Assembly: GCA_965279115.1 (NCBI GenBank) | Contig: OZ257137.1 | Location: forward strand, 1,984,001 to 2,048,000 | Source: JAEUOS01 sp965279115 | GTDB taxonomy: Bacteria > Pseudomonadota > Gammaproteobacteria > Burkholderiales > JAEUOS01 | Direction: 5' to 3' | Length of the DNA: 64,000 bases | Part shown: in pieces, positions 1-8,980 of the stretch | Layout: each line of letters begins with the position of its first letter | How positions within the stretch are numbered: position 1 is the first letter of the stretch | Position numbers and translations under genes: made by a program | Notes under the pieces: generated by a model | The model's input: the letters and a program-made list of their open reading frames with translations, nothing else | Databases searched by the model: none | What the model was told of the DNA's origin: nothing

Positions 1-1043
1 GCGAAGGGCTGGGCCTCCGGGCCGGCCGCCTGCATCATCAGTTCGGTGATGGCCTGCTGCACCTCGGTTCCGCGGATCTTCAGCATGGACACATCCGCCC
101 CGGGCGGCTGGCCGGTCTTGCGCATCTTGTCGAGAAAGCGCATCGCGGTGAGTTCAAGCGCGTCGAGTTCGATTTCAGTGCGCGACAGGCGGTCGCGGAA
201 ACGCGCGTCGTCCATCAGCGGTCGGCCGCCTTTCTGCTCGCGCGCGGCCAGTGCGCGCAGCGCCGCCAGTTCGCGCCTTGATGCGCCCACGCTGGCGCTA
301 CCCATGCGTTCGTGCCCCAGCAGGTACTTGGCCACCGTCCAGCCCTTGTTCTCTTCGTAGATCAGGTTTTCGACCGGCACCTTCACGTCATCGAAGAATA
401 TCTCGTTGACCTCATGTCCGCCGTCCATCAGGATCAGCGGCCGCACGGTGATGCCCGGGGTCTTCATGTCGATCAACAGGAAGCTGATGCCCTCCTGGCG
501 CTTGGCCACCGAGGCATCGGTGCGCACCAGGCAGAAGATCCAGTCGCCGTAGTGTCCCAGCGTGGTCCAGATCTTCTGGCCGTTGACGAGGTAATGGTCG
601 CCCTGCCGATCGGCTCGGGTCTTGAGCGCCGCCAGGTCGGACCCGGCGCCGGGCTCCGAATAGCCCTGTACCCAGAAATCCTCGCCTTCACGAATGCGCG
701 GCAGGAAACGCTCCTTCTGCGCCGGTGTGCCGAATCGCAACAGCACCGAGGCGCACATGTTGGGGCCGAAAGGCGGCAGGTTGGGCGCGCCGGCCACGCC
801 AAACTCCTCCTCGAAGATGTAGCGCTGGGTGATGTTCCAGCCAGTGCCTCCCCATTCCTTTGGCCAGTGCGGCACCGACCAGCCCTTGGCGGCCAGGATC
901 TTGTGCCAGCGGATGAAATCCTCGCGCGCCAGGTGGCGATAGGTGGTGACCTTCTCGCGAATGTCGGCCGGCAGGTTGGCGGCAAGCCAGGCCCGCACCT
1001 CCTGGCGAAAGGTCTCTTCTTCAATTGAGTAGTTCAAATCCAT
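1..1043 (-). CDS. Acyl-CoA dehydrogenase (3' end outside window)
   Basis: FAD enzyme that would introduce an alpha,beta double bond into an acyl-CoA and pass electrons to ETF. About 347 residues are readable and the gene runs off the left edge. The ATG at 1043 has GGAGA 6 nt upstream. Visible family motifs are WPKEWGGTG near residue 60, the flavin-site motif SEPGAGSDL near 128 and NGQKIWTT shortly after. It is divergent from the sensor kinase at 1263. No acyl-CoA ligase or hydratase is adjacent, so the substrate is unknown. The family is secure, the specificity is not. Confidence 0.9.
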   Translation of the reverse strand, partial: MDLNYSIEEETFRQEVRAWLAANLPADIREKVTTYRHLAREDFIRWHKILAAKGWSVPHWPKEWGGTGWNITQRYIFEEEFGVAGAPNLPPFGPNMCASVLLRFGTPAQKERFLPRIREGEDFWVQGYSEPGAGSDLAALKTRADRQGDHYLVNGQKIWTTLGHYGDWIFCLVRTDASVAKRQEGISFLLIDMKTPGITVRPLILMDGGHEVNEIFFDDVKVPVENLIYEENKGWTVAKYLLGHERMGSASVGASRRELAALRALAAREQKGGRPLMDDARFRDRLSRTEIELDALELTAMRFLDKMRKTGQPPGADVSMLKIRGTEVQQAITELMMQAAGPEAQPF

Positions 1044-1262
1044 TCGAGTCTCCATGTGGCGCCAGTCGCCAGCGAACGCAATCAACAGGAATCGCGGCAG
1101 CCTGGATCAATCGCGCAATTTTTAAAGCATTGTAAATGACCAGTCCTGACGTTATTATTCGCCGCCAATCTGGTTATATTGACCATATCATCCAAACAAC
1201 AACCATCGCTCATTGCCAACCGGTTTTTCGCAACTCCGGCACGACGAAGGTACATTTTTGAC

Positions 1263-3314
1263 ATGGACAATAGCGACCAGGCCACGCAGCGCATTGCCCC
1301 CGCAGAAGGCGGATCGCTCTATTTGCAGGCGTTCGACGCCCTGCCCATGGGCATTGTGTTTCAGGATGCCCAAGGCGCGATCACCCAGGCAAATCCCGCG
1401 GCGCAGCGGATCCTCGGAATGAGTTTCGACCGGATGCGCGGCGTGACTTCGGTCGACCCGCGCTGGCGGACCGTTCGCGAAGATGGCACACCGTTCCCCG
1501 GCACCGAGCACCCCGCGATGGTGGCATTGCGAACCGGCAAGCCGGTCGTCGACGTGCGCATGGGCGTGCACAATCCGCAACGCGAAGCCATTGCGTGGAT
1601 CAACGTCAAGGCTTTCCCGATATTCGCCAAGCATTCCGGCGCCATTCAGGGCGTTTTTGCACTGTTCGAAGACATCACTCACAGCCTGGTCGCCGAGCGC
1701 GACCTCGCCATGCAGGAGAAGCGGCTCGCCGCGCTGATCTCGGCCACGCCTGTCGGAGTCTTCGAAACCGATGCTGCGGGCAGGTGCACCTTCGTCAACA
1801 CGCGCTGGGCTGAGATCGCCGGGATTCCTGCTCATGACGCCCTGGGCGATGGCTGGACCGCGGCCCTGCATCCGGACGACAAGGAAAAGATCTTTACCGA
1901 ATGGCGCAAAGCAGCATCCAACGCATATCCCTTCAGGCTCGAGTATCGTTTCCGGGATCCTGCCGGACAGATCACCTGGGTGCTGGGACAGACCCGCAAG
2001 CTCACCGGTGCCGGGGGGCAGATCGAAGGCTTCGTCGGCACCATCACCGACATCACTGAGCGCAAGCTGGCTGAAGCCGAACTGGCGGCACATCGCCAGC
2101 GTCTGGAAAAAATGGTCGAGGAGCGTACGGCGGAACTGTCGCTGGCCAAGGAAGCCGCCGAAGCGGCCAATCAGGTCAAGACCGCATTCCTGGCCAACGT
2201 GAGCCACGAATTGCGCACCCCGCTGCACGCCATCATCGGCATGACCTCGATCGCGCAATCGCGCGCCACCGACGAGGCGCAGAAGGAAACCCTGGGTGCG
2301 GTCATGCGCGCGGCCCGCCAGCTCGGCGTTCTTGTCAGCGACCTGCTCGATATTTCACGCATCGAAACGCGTCGGCTCGCGCTCGCCGAGGAATATTTCG
2401 AGCTGAGCGAAGTCCTTGATACCCCGACCAGCATCTCGCGGCGCGCGGCATTTGAAAAATGCCTGAGCTTCGAGGTGGAAGTCGATCCCGAACTGGCCAG
2501 GACGCCATTTCGCGGCGACGCGTCGAGGTTGAGGCAGGTCTTGCTGAACCTAACCAGCAACGCGGTCAAATTCACCGCCGCAGGGGGAATTCGCGTCAAG
2601 GCGTCGCTCGCGGAGGACGGGACCGCGGACGCACTGTTGCGCTTCGAAGTCGCGGACTCCGGCATCGGCATCGATGCGGCCGACCAGGCGCGGCTGTTCG
2701 GCATGTTCGAACATGGCAAGGAGCCCTCGGGCAACCAGCAGGTCGGTGCAGGCCTTGGGCTGGATCTGTCCCGCCGCCTTGCCCAAGCGATGGGGGGCGC
2801 CATTGGCATGCAAAGCACCGCGGGCAAAGGCAGCCTGTTCTGGTTTACCGCGCGGGTCAGGAAGGAGCGGGCAAAGCCGCTCGGCGCGATGGCGGCCGAC
2901 GGCGCCGGCGTTGCGCGCAAAGCGCTGCAAAGCGGCCACGGCGACAAGCGCCTGCTGATCGTTGACGACAACGAAGACAACCGCGCCTTGCTGCAGGCCC
3001 AGCTCAAACCTGTCTGGCAGGCAATCGACGCCGCCGCCAATGGATCCGAGGCCCTCGACATGGCAAGGCAGCGACGCTACGACCTCATCCTGATGGACAT
3101 GCGCATGCCCCGCATGGACGGACTGGAAGCCACGCGCCGTATCCGCCAGTTGCCCGGTTGGGCCGGTGTACCGATCATTGCGATGACAGCCAACGTGTAT
3201 CCGGAAGACCGTGAGCGTTGCCTGGCCGCCGGCATGAACGACTTCATCCCCAAGGCGGTCAATGCCGAGGCGCCGTTCGAGATGATCCTGAAGTGGCTTG
3301 AATCGACCGCTTAA
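1263..3314 (+). CDS. PAS-domain hybrid sensor histidine kinase
   Basis: Probably cytoplasmic signalling kinase of 683 residues with no membrane segment. Order of parts: PAS at about 20-140, second PAS with PAC end (ITDITERK) at 155-270, coiled coil, HisKA with SHELRTP (phospho-His315), HATPase with N box LRQVLLNLTSNAVKF (424-438), DSGIGI (465-470) and GAGLGL, then a receiver domain with VDDNED and phospho-acceptor Asp612 (LILMDMRMP) and Lys664. The ATG at 1263 was chosen; a TTG in frame at 1179 would add 28 residues without homology character. No separate response regulator or output-domain gene is beside it, so its partner is unknown. Confidence 0.93.
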   Translation: MDNSDQATQRIAPAEGGSLYLQAFDALPMGIVFQDAQGAITQANPAAQRILGMSFDRMRGVTSVDPRWRTVREDGTPFPGTEHPAMVALRTGKPVVDVRMGVHNPQREAIAWINVKAFPIFAKHSGAIQGVFALFEDITHSLVAERDLAMQEKRLAALISATPVGVFETDAAGRCTFVNTRWAEIAGIPAHDALGDGWTAALHPDDKEKIFTEWRKAASNAYPFRLEYRFRDPAGQITWVLGQTRKLTGAGGQIEGFVGTITDITERKLAEAELAAHRQRLEKMVEERTAELSLAKEAAEAANQVKTAFLANVSHELRTPLHAIIGMTSIAQSRATDEAQKETLGAVMRAARQLGVLVSDLLDISRIETRRLALAEEYFELSEVLDTPTSISRRAAFEKCLSFEVEVDPELARTPFRGDASRLRQVLLNLTSNAVKFTAAGGIRVKASLAEDGTADALLRFEVADSGIGIDAADQARLFGMFEHGKEPSGNQQVGAGLGLDLSRRLAQAMGGAIGMQSTAGKGSLFWFTARVRKERAKPLGAMAADGAGVARKALQSGHGDKRLLIVDDNEDNRALLQAQLKPVWQAIDAAANGSEALDMARQRRYDLILMDMRMPRMDGLEATRRIRQLPGWAGVPIIAMTANVYPEDRERCLAAGMNDFIPKAVNAEAPFEMILKWLESTA

Positions 3315-3388
3315 GCAACCCTCGCGCGCCCAGACCCGCGCCGTGAATCGGTGGCATTCTTCGGACTTTGCGATCGACGAGCCTGAAG

Positions 3389-4537
3389 ATGACCGAAACC
3401 GCCATCATGCCCTTCAATCTCGCCGTGCCGGCGTCGGCCATCGACGACCTGCACGCGCGGCTGGATCGCATCCGCTGGCCCGACGAGGCACCGGATGTCC
3501 CGTGGGCGTATGGAAGCTCGCTAGCCTTCATGCGTGAGCTGGCCGCCTACTGGCGCCACAAATACGACTGGCGCACGACCGAAACCGCCCTCAATGCATG
3601 CCCGCAATTCAAGACCGCGATCGACGGCATCGAGGTGCACTTCCTGCATGTGCCCGGCAAGGGGCCCGATCCCAAGCCTTTGCTGTTGTCGCACGGCTGG
3701 CCGGGATCGATCCTGGAATTCATGAAACTGATTCCGCTGCTCACCGATCCGGCGGCACATGGCGGCAAGGCGGACGACGCCTTCACGGTGGTGGTGCCAT
3801 CACTGCCCGGATACACGCTGTCGTTCCGTGAAGGCCAGCCTCGCATGGCACTGCCGGCCATCGGCGCGATCTTCGATACCCTCATGCATGAGCGCCTGGG
3901 ATACCGCCGCTATGCCGCGCAGGGCGGCGACTGGGGCTCCTTCGTCACCGCCTGGCTGGGCGCGAATCGCGCGGAACACGTCCGCGGCATCCACCTCAAC
4001 TTCCTGCCGCTGCGACGCGATGCCGCCATGTTCGCCAACCCGACCGAGGCCGAGAGCCGTTACATCAAGGAACTCGAGATCTTCCTCAAGGAGGAAGCCG
4101 GCTACCAGATGATCCAGGGCACGCGGCCGCAGACGCTCGCCTTCGGGCTTGCCGATTCACCCATCGGCCTGGCGGCATGGATCACCGAAAAGTACCGCGC
4201 CTGGACCGATTGCGACGGCGACCCGCGCAATGCGCTTTCGATGGACGAGATGCTCGGCAACATTTCACTTTACTGGTTCACCAACTGCATCGGCGCCTCG
4301 TTCTGGCCCTACTACGCGCGCATGCACTCGCAATGGCCGATCGACGGCCGCATCGGGGTGCCCGCAGGCTATTGCGAGTTTCCGCGCGAGATCCTGCGGC
4401 CGCCGCGCGAAGCGGCCGAGCGTGTCTTCAACATCCGGCGCTGGACGGTGGAACCCAAGGGCGGGCATTTCGCCGCCATGGAGCAGCCCGAGGCGCTCGC
4501 GCGCGAGATCCGCGCGTTCTTCCGCGACCTGCCTTAG
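3389..4537 (+). CDS. Epoxide hydrolase, EHN-type alpha/beta hydrolase
   Basis: 382 residues, the usual length for the microsomal/juvenile-hormone-type epoxide hydrolase family. The N-terminal EHN domain (1-110) contains RIRWPDEAPD. It is followed by the oxyanion motif HGWPG (102-106), nucleophile Asp181 in GGDWG and a C-terminal catalytic His360 in GGHFAAMEQPE. This set predicts hydrolysis of an epoxide through an ester intermediate. ATG 3389 was preferred over the upstream in-frame TTG at 3368. It lies 74 nt after the kinase and converges with the ABC permease gene. Substrate unknown. Confidence 0.9.
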   Translation: MTETAIMPFNLAVPASAIDDLHARLDRIRWPDEAPDVPWAYGSSLAFMRELAAYWRHKYDWRTTETALNACPQFKTAIDGIEVHFLHVPGKGPDPKPLLLSHGWPGSILEFMKLIPLLTDPAAHGGKADDAFTVVVPSLPGYTLSFREGQPRMALPAIGAIFDTLMHERLGYRRYAAQGGDWGSFVTAWLGANRAEHVRGIHLNFLPLRRDAAMFANPTEAESRYIKELEIFLKEEAGYQMIQGTRPQTLAFGLADSPIGLAAWITEKYRAWTDCDGDPRNALSMDEMLGNISLYWFTNCIGASFWPYYARMHSQWPIDGRIGVPAGYCEFPREILRPPREAAERVFNIRRWTVEPKGGHFAAMEQPEALAREIRAFFRDLP

Positions 4538-4540
4538 GCG

Positions 4541-5308
4541 CTACTGCCAGCGCAGCAGGTACTTCTCCAGCCGCGTCATGCCGCGCACCACCGCCACCCC
4601 CAGCAGCGAGAGCAGCAGCAGCAGCGCGAACACGCCGTCGATGTGGAAGGTCGAGCTGAGATACGAAAGCGTCTGGCCCAATCCGTGCTCGGAGGCGATG
4701 ATCTCGCCGCCCACCACGCCGAGCAGCGCGTAGATCAGCCCGAGGCGCAGGCCGGAGAAGATCACCGGCACGGCGCCCGGCAGGGTGACGAGGAAAAACA
4801 GTTGCGACGGCGTCGCCCCGAGCGTGCGCGACAGCGTCACATGGTCCTGGTTGACGCCGCGGATGCCCGCGACTGTTGAAGAAAGCACGATGAAGAAGGT
4901 CAGGCTGAAGCCGACCGCGATCTTGGAGCCGACCCCCAGCCCGAACCAGAGTATGAAAAGCGGTGCGAGCGCGATGCGCGGCATTGCATTGAGCGCACTG
5001 AAGTAGGGTTCCAGGAAATGCTCGACCTTCGGGTACATCACGAACGTCAGCGCCACCGCCACTGCGGACACGCTGCCAAGCACGAACGCGGACAAGGTTC
5101 CAAGCGCCGTCCAGCCGAAGTCGATGACGAGCTTGGGCGAAGCGAAGAGGTTTTCCCACAGGTATTTCCAGATTCCGCCGGGATGGCCGAAGAAAGCCGG
5201 GTTGAGCAGTTTCCGGCTGGCCGCCCATTCCCACAGCGCCAGGACCACAAGGATGAAAACGATATGCGGCATCAGCGCGCGCAGCCCGCCGGCATTCCGG
5301 TCATCCAT
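4541..5308 (-). CDS. ABC transporter permease, NitT/TauT (SsuC-like) family
   Basis: 255-residue inner-membrane subunit of an importer for a small anion or aromatic solute. Hydrophobic segments begin at the N terminus (HIVFILVVLALW), and the cytoplasmic EAA loop reads GATPSQLFFLVTLPGAVP near residues 150-167, where the ATPase docks. The start overlaps the end of the ATPase gene by 8 bases (ATGGATGA), so the two are translationally coupled. Last gene of a binding protein-ATPase-permease operon. The ligand cannot be read from this subunit. Confidence 0.92.
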   Translation of the reverse strand: MDDRNAGGLRALMPHIVFILVVLALWEWAASRKLLNPAFFGHPGGIWKYLWENLFASPKLVIDFGWTALGTLSAFVLGSVSAVAVALTFVMYPKVEHFLEPYFSALNAMPRIALAPLFILWFGLGVGSKIAVGFSLTFFIVLSSTVAGIRGVNQDHVTLSRTLGATPSQLFFLVTLPGAVPVIFSGLRLGLIYALLGVVGGEIIASEHGLGQTLSYLSSTFHIDGVFALLLLLSLLGVAVVRGMTRLEKYLLRWQ

Positions 5309-6086
5309 TGGCTACCTCCTCGATGTCGTTGCCACCCCAGCCCGATTCAAGATGGGTCCACACCTTGGCATACAGCTCATGGAACGCAGGGTCCTTTTGC
5401 AAGGCGCGCACCGAGCGCGGACGCGGCAGGTCGATCGGCACATCGGCGACGATACGCCCGGGGCGCGCCGACATGATGATCACGCGGTCCGACAGGGCCA
5501 CCGCCTCGGCGAGGTCGTGGGTGACGAACACAACGGTGCGCTTTTCCTCCTGGTACAACTGCAACAACTGGTCCTCCAGGGTGAGCTTGGTCTGCGCGTC
5601 GAGCGCGCCGAAGGGCTCGTCCATCAGGAGCAGTGGCGCGTCCAGGGCAAAGGTGCGCGCCAGCGCCACCCGCTGGCGCATGCCGTGCGACAAGGCCTTG
5701 GGCAGCGCGTGCTCGAAGCTTCCCAGGCCCACCCGCGCCAGCATCGCACGGGCGCGCGCCTCGCGCTCCGGCTTGGGCACGCCCCGCACCTGCATGCCGT
5801 AGCTGGCGTTGCCGAGCGCGTCGCGCCAGGGCAGGAGACTGTCGCGTGCCAGCTGGTAGGCAATGCCCTGATGCCCCAGGGTGGGCGCGCCGCCCAGCAC
5901 CTCGATGCTGCCCGCGGCCGGTACCGGCACCAGTCCTGCCATCAGGTTGAGCAGCGTGGTCTTGCCACAACCCGAAGGGCCCACCAGCGACACGAATTCG
6001 CGTTCGCCGATCGCAAGCGACACGCGATCGAGCACCGTCTTGCCGGCCTCAAAGGCCAGCGAGAGGTCGCGTACGGCGACGCTCAC
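5301..6086 (-). CDS. ABC transporter ATP-binding protein, NitT/TauT family
   Basis: 261-residue ATPase with Walker A GPSGCGKTT (about 36-44), the variant signature LSHGMRQRVALARTF (instead of LSGGQ), Walker B LLLMDEPFGALD and switch His in VTHDLAEA. The LSHGMRQR form is common in SsuB/TauB-type ATPases. It starts with GTG at 6086, overlapping the binding-protein stop as GTGA. It energises the permease encoded downstream. Confidence 0.93.
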   Translation of the reverse strand: MSVAVRDLSLAFEAGKTVLDRVSLAIGEREFVSLVGPSGCGKTTLLNLMAGLVPVPAAGSIEVLGGAPTLGHQGIAYQLARDSLLPWRDALGNASYGMQVRGVPKPEREARARAMLARVGLGSFEHALPKALSHGMRQRVALARTFALDAPLLLMDEPFGALDAQTKLTLEDQLLQLYQEEKRTVVFVTHDLAEAVALSDRVIIMSARPGRIVADVPIDLPRPRSVRALQKDPAFHELYAKVWTHLESGWGGNDIEEVANG

Positions 6087-7096
6087 CGCTTGTAGGCCAT
6101 GCGCGAGGTGTCAAACGGCTGCGGCATCTGCCCGGCATGGCGCAGGTAGTCCGCCACCGCCTGGAAGGCCTTGGGATCGAAGTCGCCGCCATAGGCACGG
6201 GCATCGACCGCGATGCGAATCGCCGCGGCGGTGATCGCCTCGCCGTGCGGGCCTTCGAACTTGAAGAAACTCTGCGAGATCTGCGTCATTTCCGCCATGT
6301 TGGCGGGGTTGTTGACGAACACGTTGCCATCCGCGAGCGCCTTGTTGAACGCTTCGACCACATGCGGATTCTTCTGCGCCCAGTCGCCGCGCACGGCGTT
6401 GGTCACCGCGGCCGGTCCCATGGCGATGAGCTCTTTCGGGCCGCTGCCCGCGCGTGGATCGACCAGCACGCGGCAGGCCTTGGTCACCTCGCAGATGGCG
6501 CCGAACGGCTCGAAGGTGACCACCGCGTCGATCTGCTTGTTCGACAGCGCGGGAAAAGCCGTGTTGGGCGCGCCGGCGGCAACGATGGTGACATCCGCCG
6601 CGGACATACCCGCGCCCTTGAGCATGTCCACCAGCTGCTGCTCGGCGCCCGAGCCGCGCGAGGTGACACCGACCTTCTTGCCCTTGAGGTCCTGCATCAC
6701 CGCGGGATAGCCCCTGGACGCATTTGGCGTTTCGAGGTGATTGCCGGCGACCACGAAAAAGATCGGCGTACGCACACCATTGACCGGCAGGATCTTCAGG
6801 TCAGCGCCGCGCGCCGCCCCGAGGATGAAAACCTCCGAAGCCGTGAATACGACCTCGATATCGCCGGCCAGCAGGGTCTGCACCGCCAGCGGTCCGGTGG
6901 GGATGATCTTCGACTCGCACTTGATGCCGTACTTCTCGCAATAGCCCTTGCGGATGGCCACGCGCAAGGGCATGTTGCCGATGCCGGGCGCATCCGCCAC
7001 CCGCACCGTCTCGCCCTTGCCCTGCGCGAATGCCAGGCAGGGAATCATGGCCGACGCGAACGCCAGCCCCTTCACAATGCGTGAAATCCGGTTCAT
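6083..7096 (-). CDS. ABC transporter substrate-binding protein, NMT1/SsuA-like
   Basis: 337-residue periplasmic receptor, first gene of the importer operon. ATG 7096 is chosen because it opens directly onto a Sec signal peptide (MNRISRIVKG then a hydrophobic stretch ending CLAFAQG). A longer in-frame extension to 7240 has no such feature. The mature part has the NMT1/THI5 fold pattern: GNMPLRVAIRKGYCEKYG, then LLAGDIEVVF and LKGKKVGVTSRGSG. The upstream 160 bp separate it from the divergent SDR gene. Ligand unknown; taurine, sulfonates and aromatic carboxylates are typical for the family. Confidence 0.9.
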   Translation of the reverse strand: MNRISRIVKGLAFASAMIPCLAFAQGKGETVRVADAPGIGNMPLRVAIRKGYCEKYGIKCESKIIPTGPLAVQTLLAGDIEVVFTASEVFILGAARGADLKILPVNGVRTPIFFVVAGNHLETPNASRGYPAVMQDLKGKKVGVTSRGSGAEQQLVDMLKGAGMSAADVTIVAAGAPNTAFPALSNKQIDAVVTFEPFGAICEVTKACRVLVDPRAGSGPKELIAMGPAAVTNAVRGDWAQKNPHVVEAFNKALADGNVFVNNPANMAEMTQISQSFFKFEGPHGEAITAAAIRIAVDARAYGGDFDPKAFQAVADYLRHAGQMPQPFDTSRMAYKR

Positions 7097-7256
7097 TTTG
7101 TCTCCTGATGCGGCATTTGTTTTTGGGTAGAACGCGCCGGCAATCCTACTGCATAAACGGCCGCGGAGAAACTCCGGCGCGACCCGCAAGAGGTTGCGCG
7201 GCGCGCACGGAGACGTTAACTTGCCGACGCGAATAGACAATCACGGAGACAACCCG

Positions 7257-8009
7257 ATGCTTCAATCCAGAGCATTTCTCGTCACGGGCGCAGCCGGCGG
7301 GATCGGACGCGCTGCCGCCTTGGCCGCAGCCCGCGCCGGGGCAAGCGTATTTGCCGCGGACATTGATGCGGATGGCGCGGAACGCACTGCCTTGCTGGTC
7401 AGGGAAGGCGGCGGCCAGGCAAGCGCGCGCGGCTGCGACATGTCCAGCGCAACCGAAGTCGCGGCGCTGGTCAGCGCGGCGAAGGCCAGGTTCGGCCGCA
7501 TCGATTGCGCCTTCAACAACGCAGGCATCGAAGGCTCGCCGGCACCTGTGGCGGCGCTCGCGGAAGAAGACTTCGACCGCGTCATCGCGGTCAACCTAAA
7601 AGGCGTGTGGCTGGCCATGAAGGCGGAGCTTGCCGTCATGCTCGAGCAAGGCGGCGGCGCGATCGTCAACACCGCCTCGGTCGCCGGGCTCGTGGGCACG
7701 CCCGGATACGCCGCCTATATCGCCTCCAAGCACGGCGTGGCCGGGCTCACCAAGAGCGCCGCGCTCGCGTATGCGCCGCGCGGCATCCGGGTCAACGCGG
7801 TGTGCCCCGGCTTCATCGAAACCGCCATGACCGAACGAATATTCGCCGAGCAGCCGGAACGCAAGTCGGGCCTTATGACACGCATCGCCCAGGGCCGCTT
7901 CGGCACGCCGGATGAAATCGCCGACGCGGTGGTATGGATGTGCTCGGACGGCGCACGCTACATGAACGGCCACATGCTGGCCGTCGACGGCGGCTACGTG
8001 GCGATGTAG
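7257..8009 (+). CDS. Short-chain dehydrogenase/reductase (classical SDR)
   Basis: 250-residue NAD(P)-dependent oxidoreductase. Nucleotide-binding TGAAGGIG at residues 10-17, NNAG at 87-90, catalytic Ser141, Tyr154 and Lys158 (YIASK), and the C-terminal VDGGY signature of FabG-like enzymes. Asp35 at the end of the second strand favours NAD over NADP. The ATG at 7257 has GGAGA about 8 nt upstream. Probably an alcohol or 3-hydroxy-acid dehydrogenase; substrate unknown. Convergent with the TauD-type gene at 8025. Confidence 0.92.
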   Translation: MLQSRAFLVTGAAGGIGRAAALAAARAGASVFAADIDADGAERTALLVREGGGQASARGCDMSSATEVAALVSAAKARFGRIDCAFNNAGIEGSPAPVAALAEEDFDRVIAVNLKGVWLAMKAELAVMLEQGGGAIVNTASVAGLVGTPGYAAYIASKHGVAGLTKSAALAYAPRGIRVNAVCPGFIETAMTERIFAEQPERKSGLMTRIAQGRFGTPDEIADAVVWMCSDGARYMNGHMLAVDGGYVAM

Positions 8010-8024
8010 CCGCTTCGCAGCCCG

Positions 8025-8876
8025 CTAGCGCGGCCGGTCGCCCTTGAGGGTGACCCGGTGCATCGAGCGCCTGTGGCCATGATAGTCGTTGACCGGGTTG
8101 TGCAGCACGCAACGATTGTCCCAGAACGCGATGTCGCCCACCTGCCACGTGAAGCGGCAGGTGAACTCCGGCTTGACCTGGTGGGCGAACAGGAACTCCA
8201 GGAGCGGACGGCTTTCCTCCTCGGTCATGCCGGCAAAGCGCATGGTGTGGCCGAAGTTGACATACAAGGCCTTGCGGCCGGTTTCCGGGTGGGTGCGCAC
8301 CACCGGATGTTCGGCCACCAGATCCTTGCGCGGGGCCGCAGCCGGGCCGTCCTTGATGCGGTCCTCGCGGGTGCGGGTCACGTCCGCCTTGGCCGATGCG
8401 TTCACTCCGGTCAGGCCCTCGAGCATGCGCTGCATCGCCGGTGAAAGCGCCTCGAAGGCCGCATAGCCGCTGGCGAACAGGGTATCGCCGCCGAATGGCG
8501 GCAATTCACGCGCGATCAGCATCGAGGCCATCGGCGGGATTTCGAGGTACGCGGTGTCGGTGTGCCAGATGCCGCCGAAATTGACCTTCTCGTGCGCCAG
8601 CTTGAGCACAGGAATGATCAGCGGATGCCCCTCGATGCCCTTGACGAACGGGTACTCGACCACCTCGCCAAAACGCTCCGCGAAGGCCTGGAAGGCGCCG
8701 GGCTCCAGCGGCTGATTGCGAAAGAACAGCACGCCATGTGCAAGCCAGGCCTGGCGGATGGCGGCGATGGTGGCATCGCTGACACCGGCGACCAGATCAA
8801 TGCCGGAGATTTCGGCGCCGACGGCCCCGGAGACGCGGCGGATCTGGAGGTTGTCGGTCATGGTCATGGCGCGCAT
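8025..8876 (-). CDS. TauD/TfdA-family 2-oxoglutarate Fe(II) dioxygenase
   Basis: 283 residues, family-typical length. Iron ligands are His105 and Asp107 (IWHTDTAY) and distal His259 (WDNRCVLH). Arg274 (HRVTLKG) should bind 2-oxoglutarate. The family hydroxylates sulfonates, phenoxy acids, alkyl sulfates or similar acids to split off a leaving group. Start codon is ambiguous: ATGs lie at 8876, 8867 and 8861, with AGGGA upstream. Divergent from the Bug receptor at 8981, which may deliver the same substrate. Confidence 0.9.
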   Translation of the reverse strand: MRAMTMTDNLQIRRVSGAVGAEISGIDLVAGVSDATIAAIRQAWLAHGVLFFRNQPLEPGAFQAFAERFGEVVEYPFVKGIEGHPLIIPVLKLAHEKVNFGGIWHTDTAYLEIPPMASMLIARELPPFGGDTLFASGYAAFEALSPAMQRMLEGLTGVNASAKADVTRTREDRIKDGPAAAPRKDLVAEHPVVRTHPETGRKALYVNFGHTMRFAGMTEEESRPLLEFLFAHQVKPEFTCRFTWQVGDIAFWDNRCVLHNPVNDYHGHRRSMHRVTLKGDRPR

Positions 8877-8980
8877 TGTCCCTGGTTTGGCTGTTTTCGC
8901 CGGATCAGTCGCCCGGCTGGTATCAGTCTTGCAATGACCTGCATGGAACGTCCCCCTCACACCTCCGGAAGGAAGCCACC

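Noticed and set aside
1179..1262. N-terminal extension of the histidine kinase from TTG 1179
   Set aside because: The added residues resemble translated promoter DNA (AT-rich) and the ATG at 1263 begins just before the first PAS domain.
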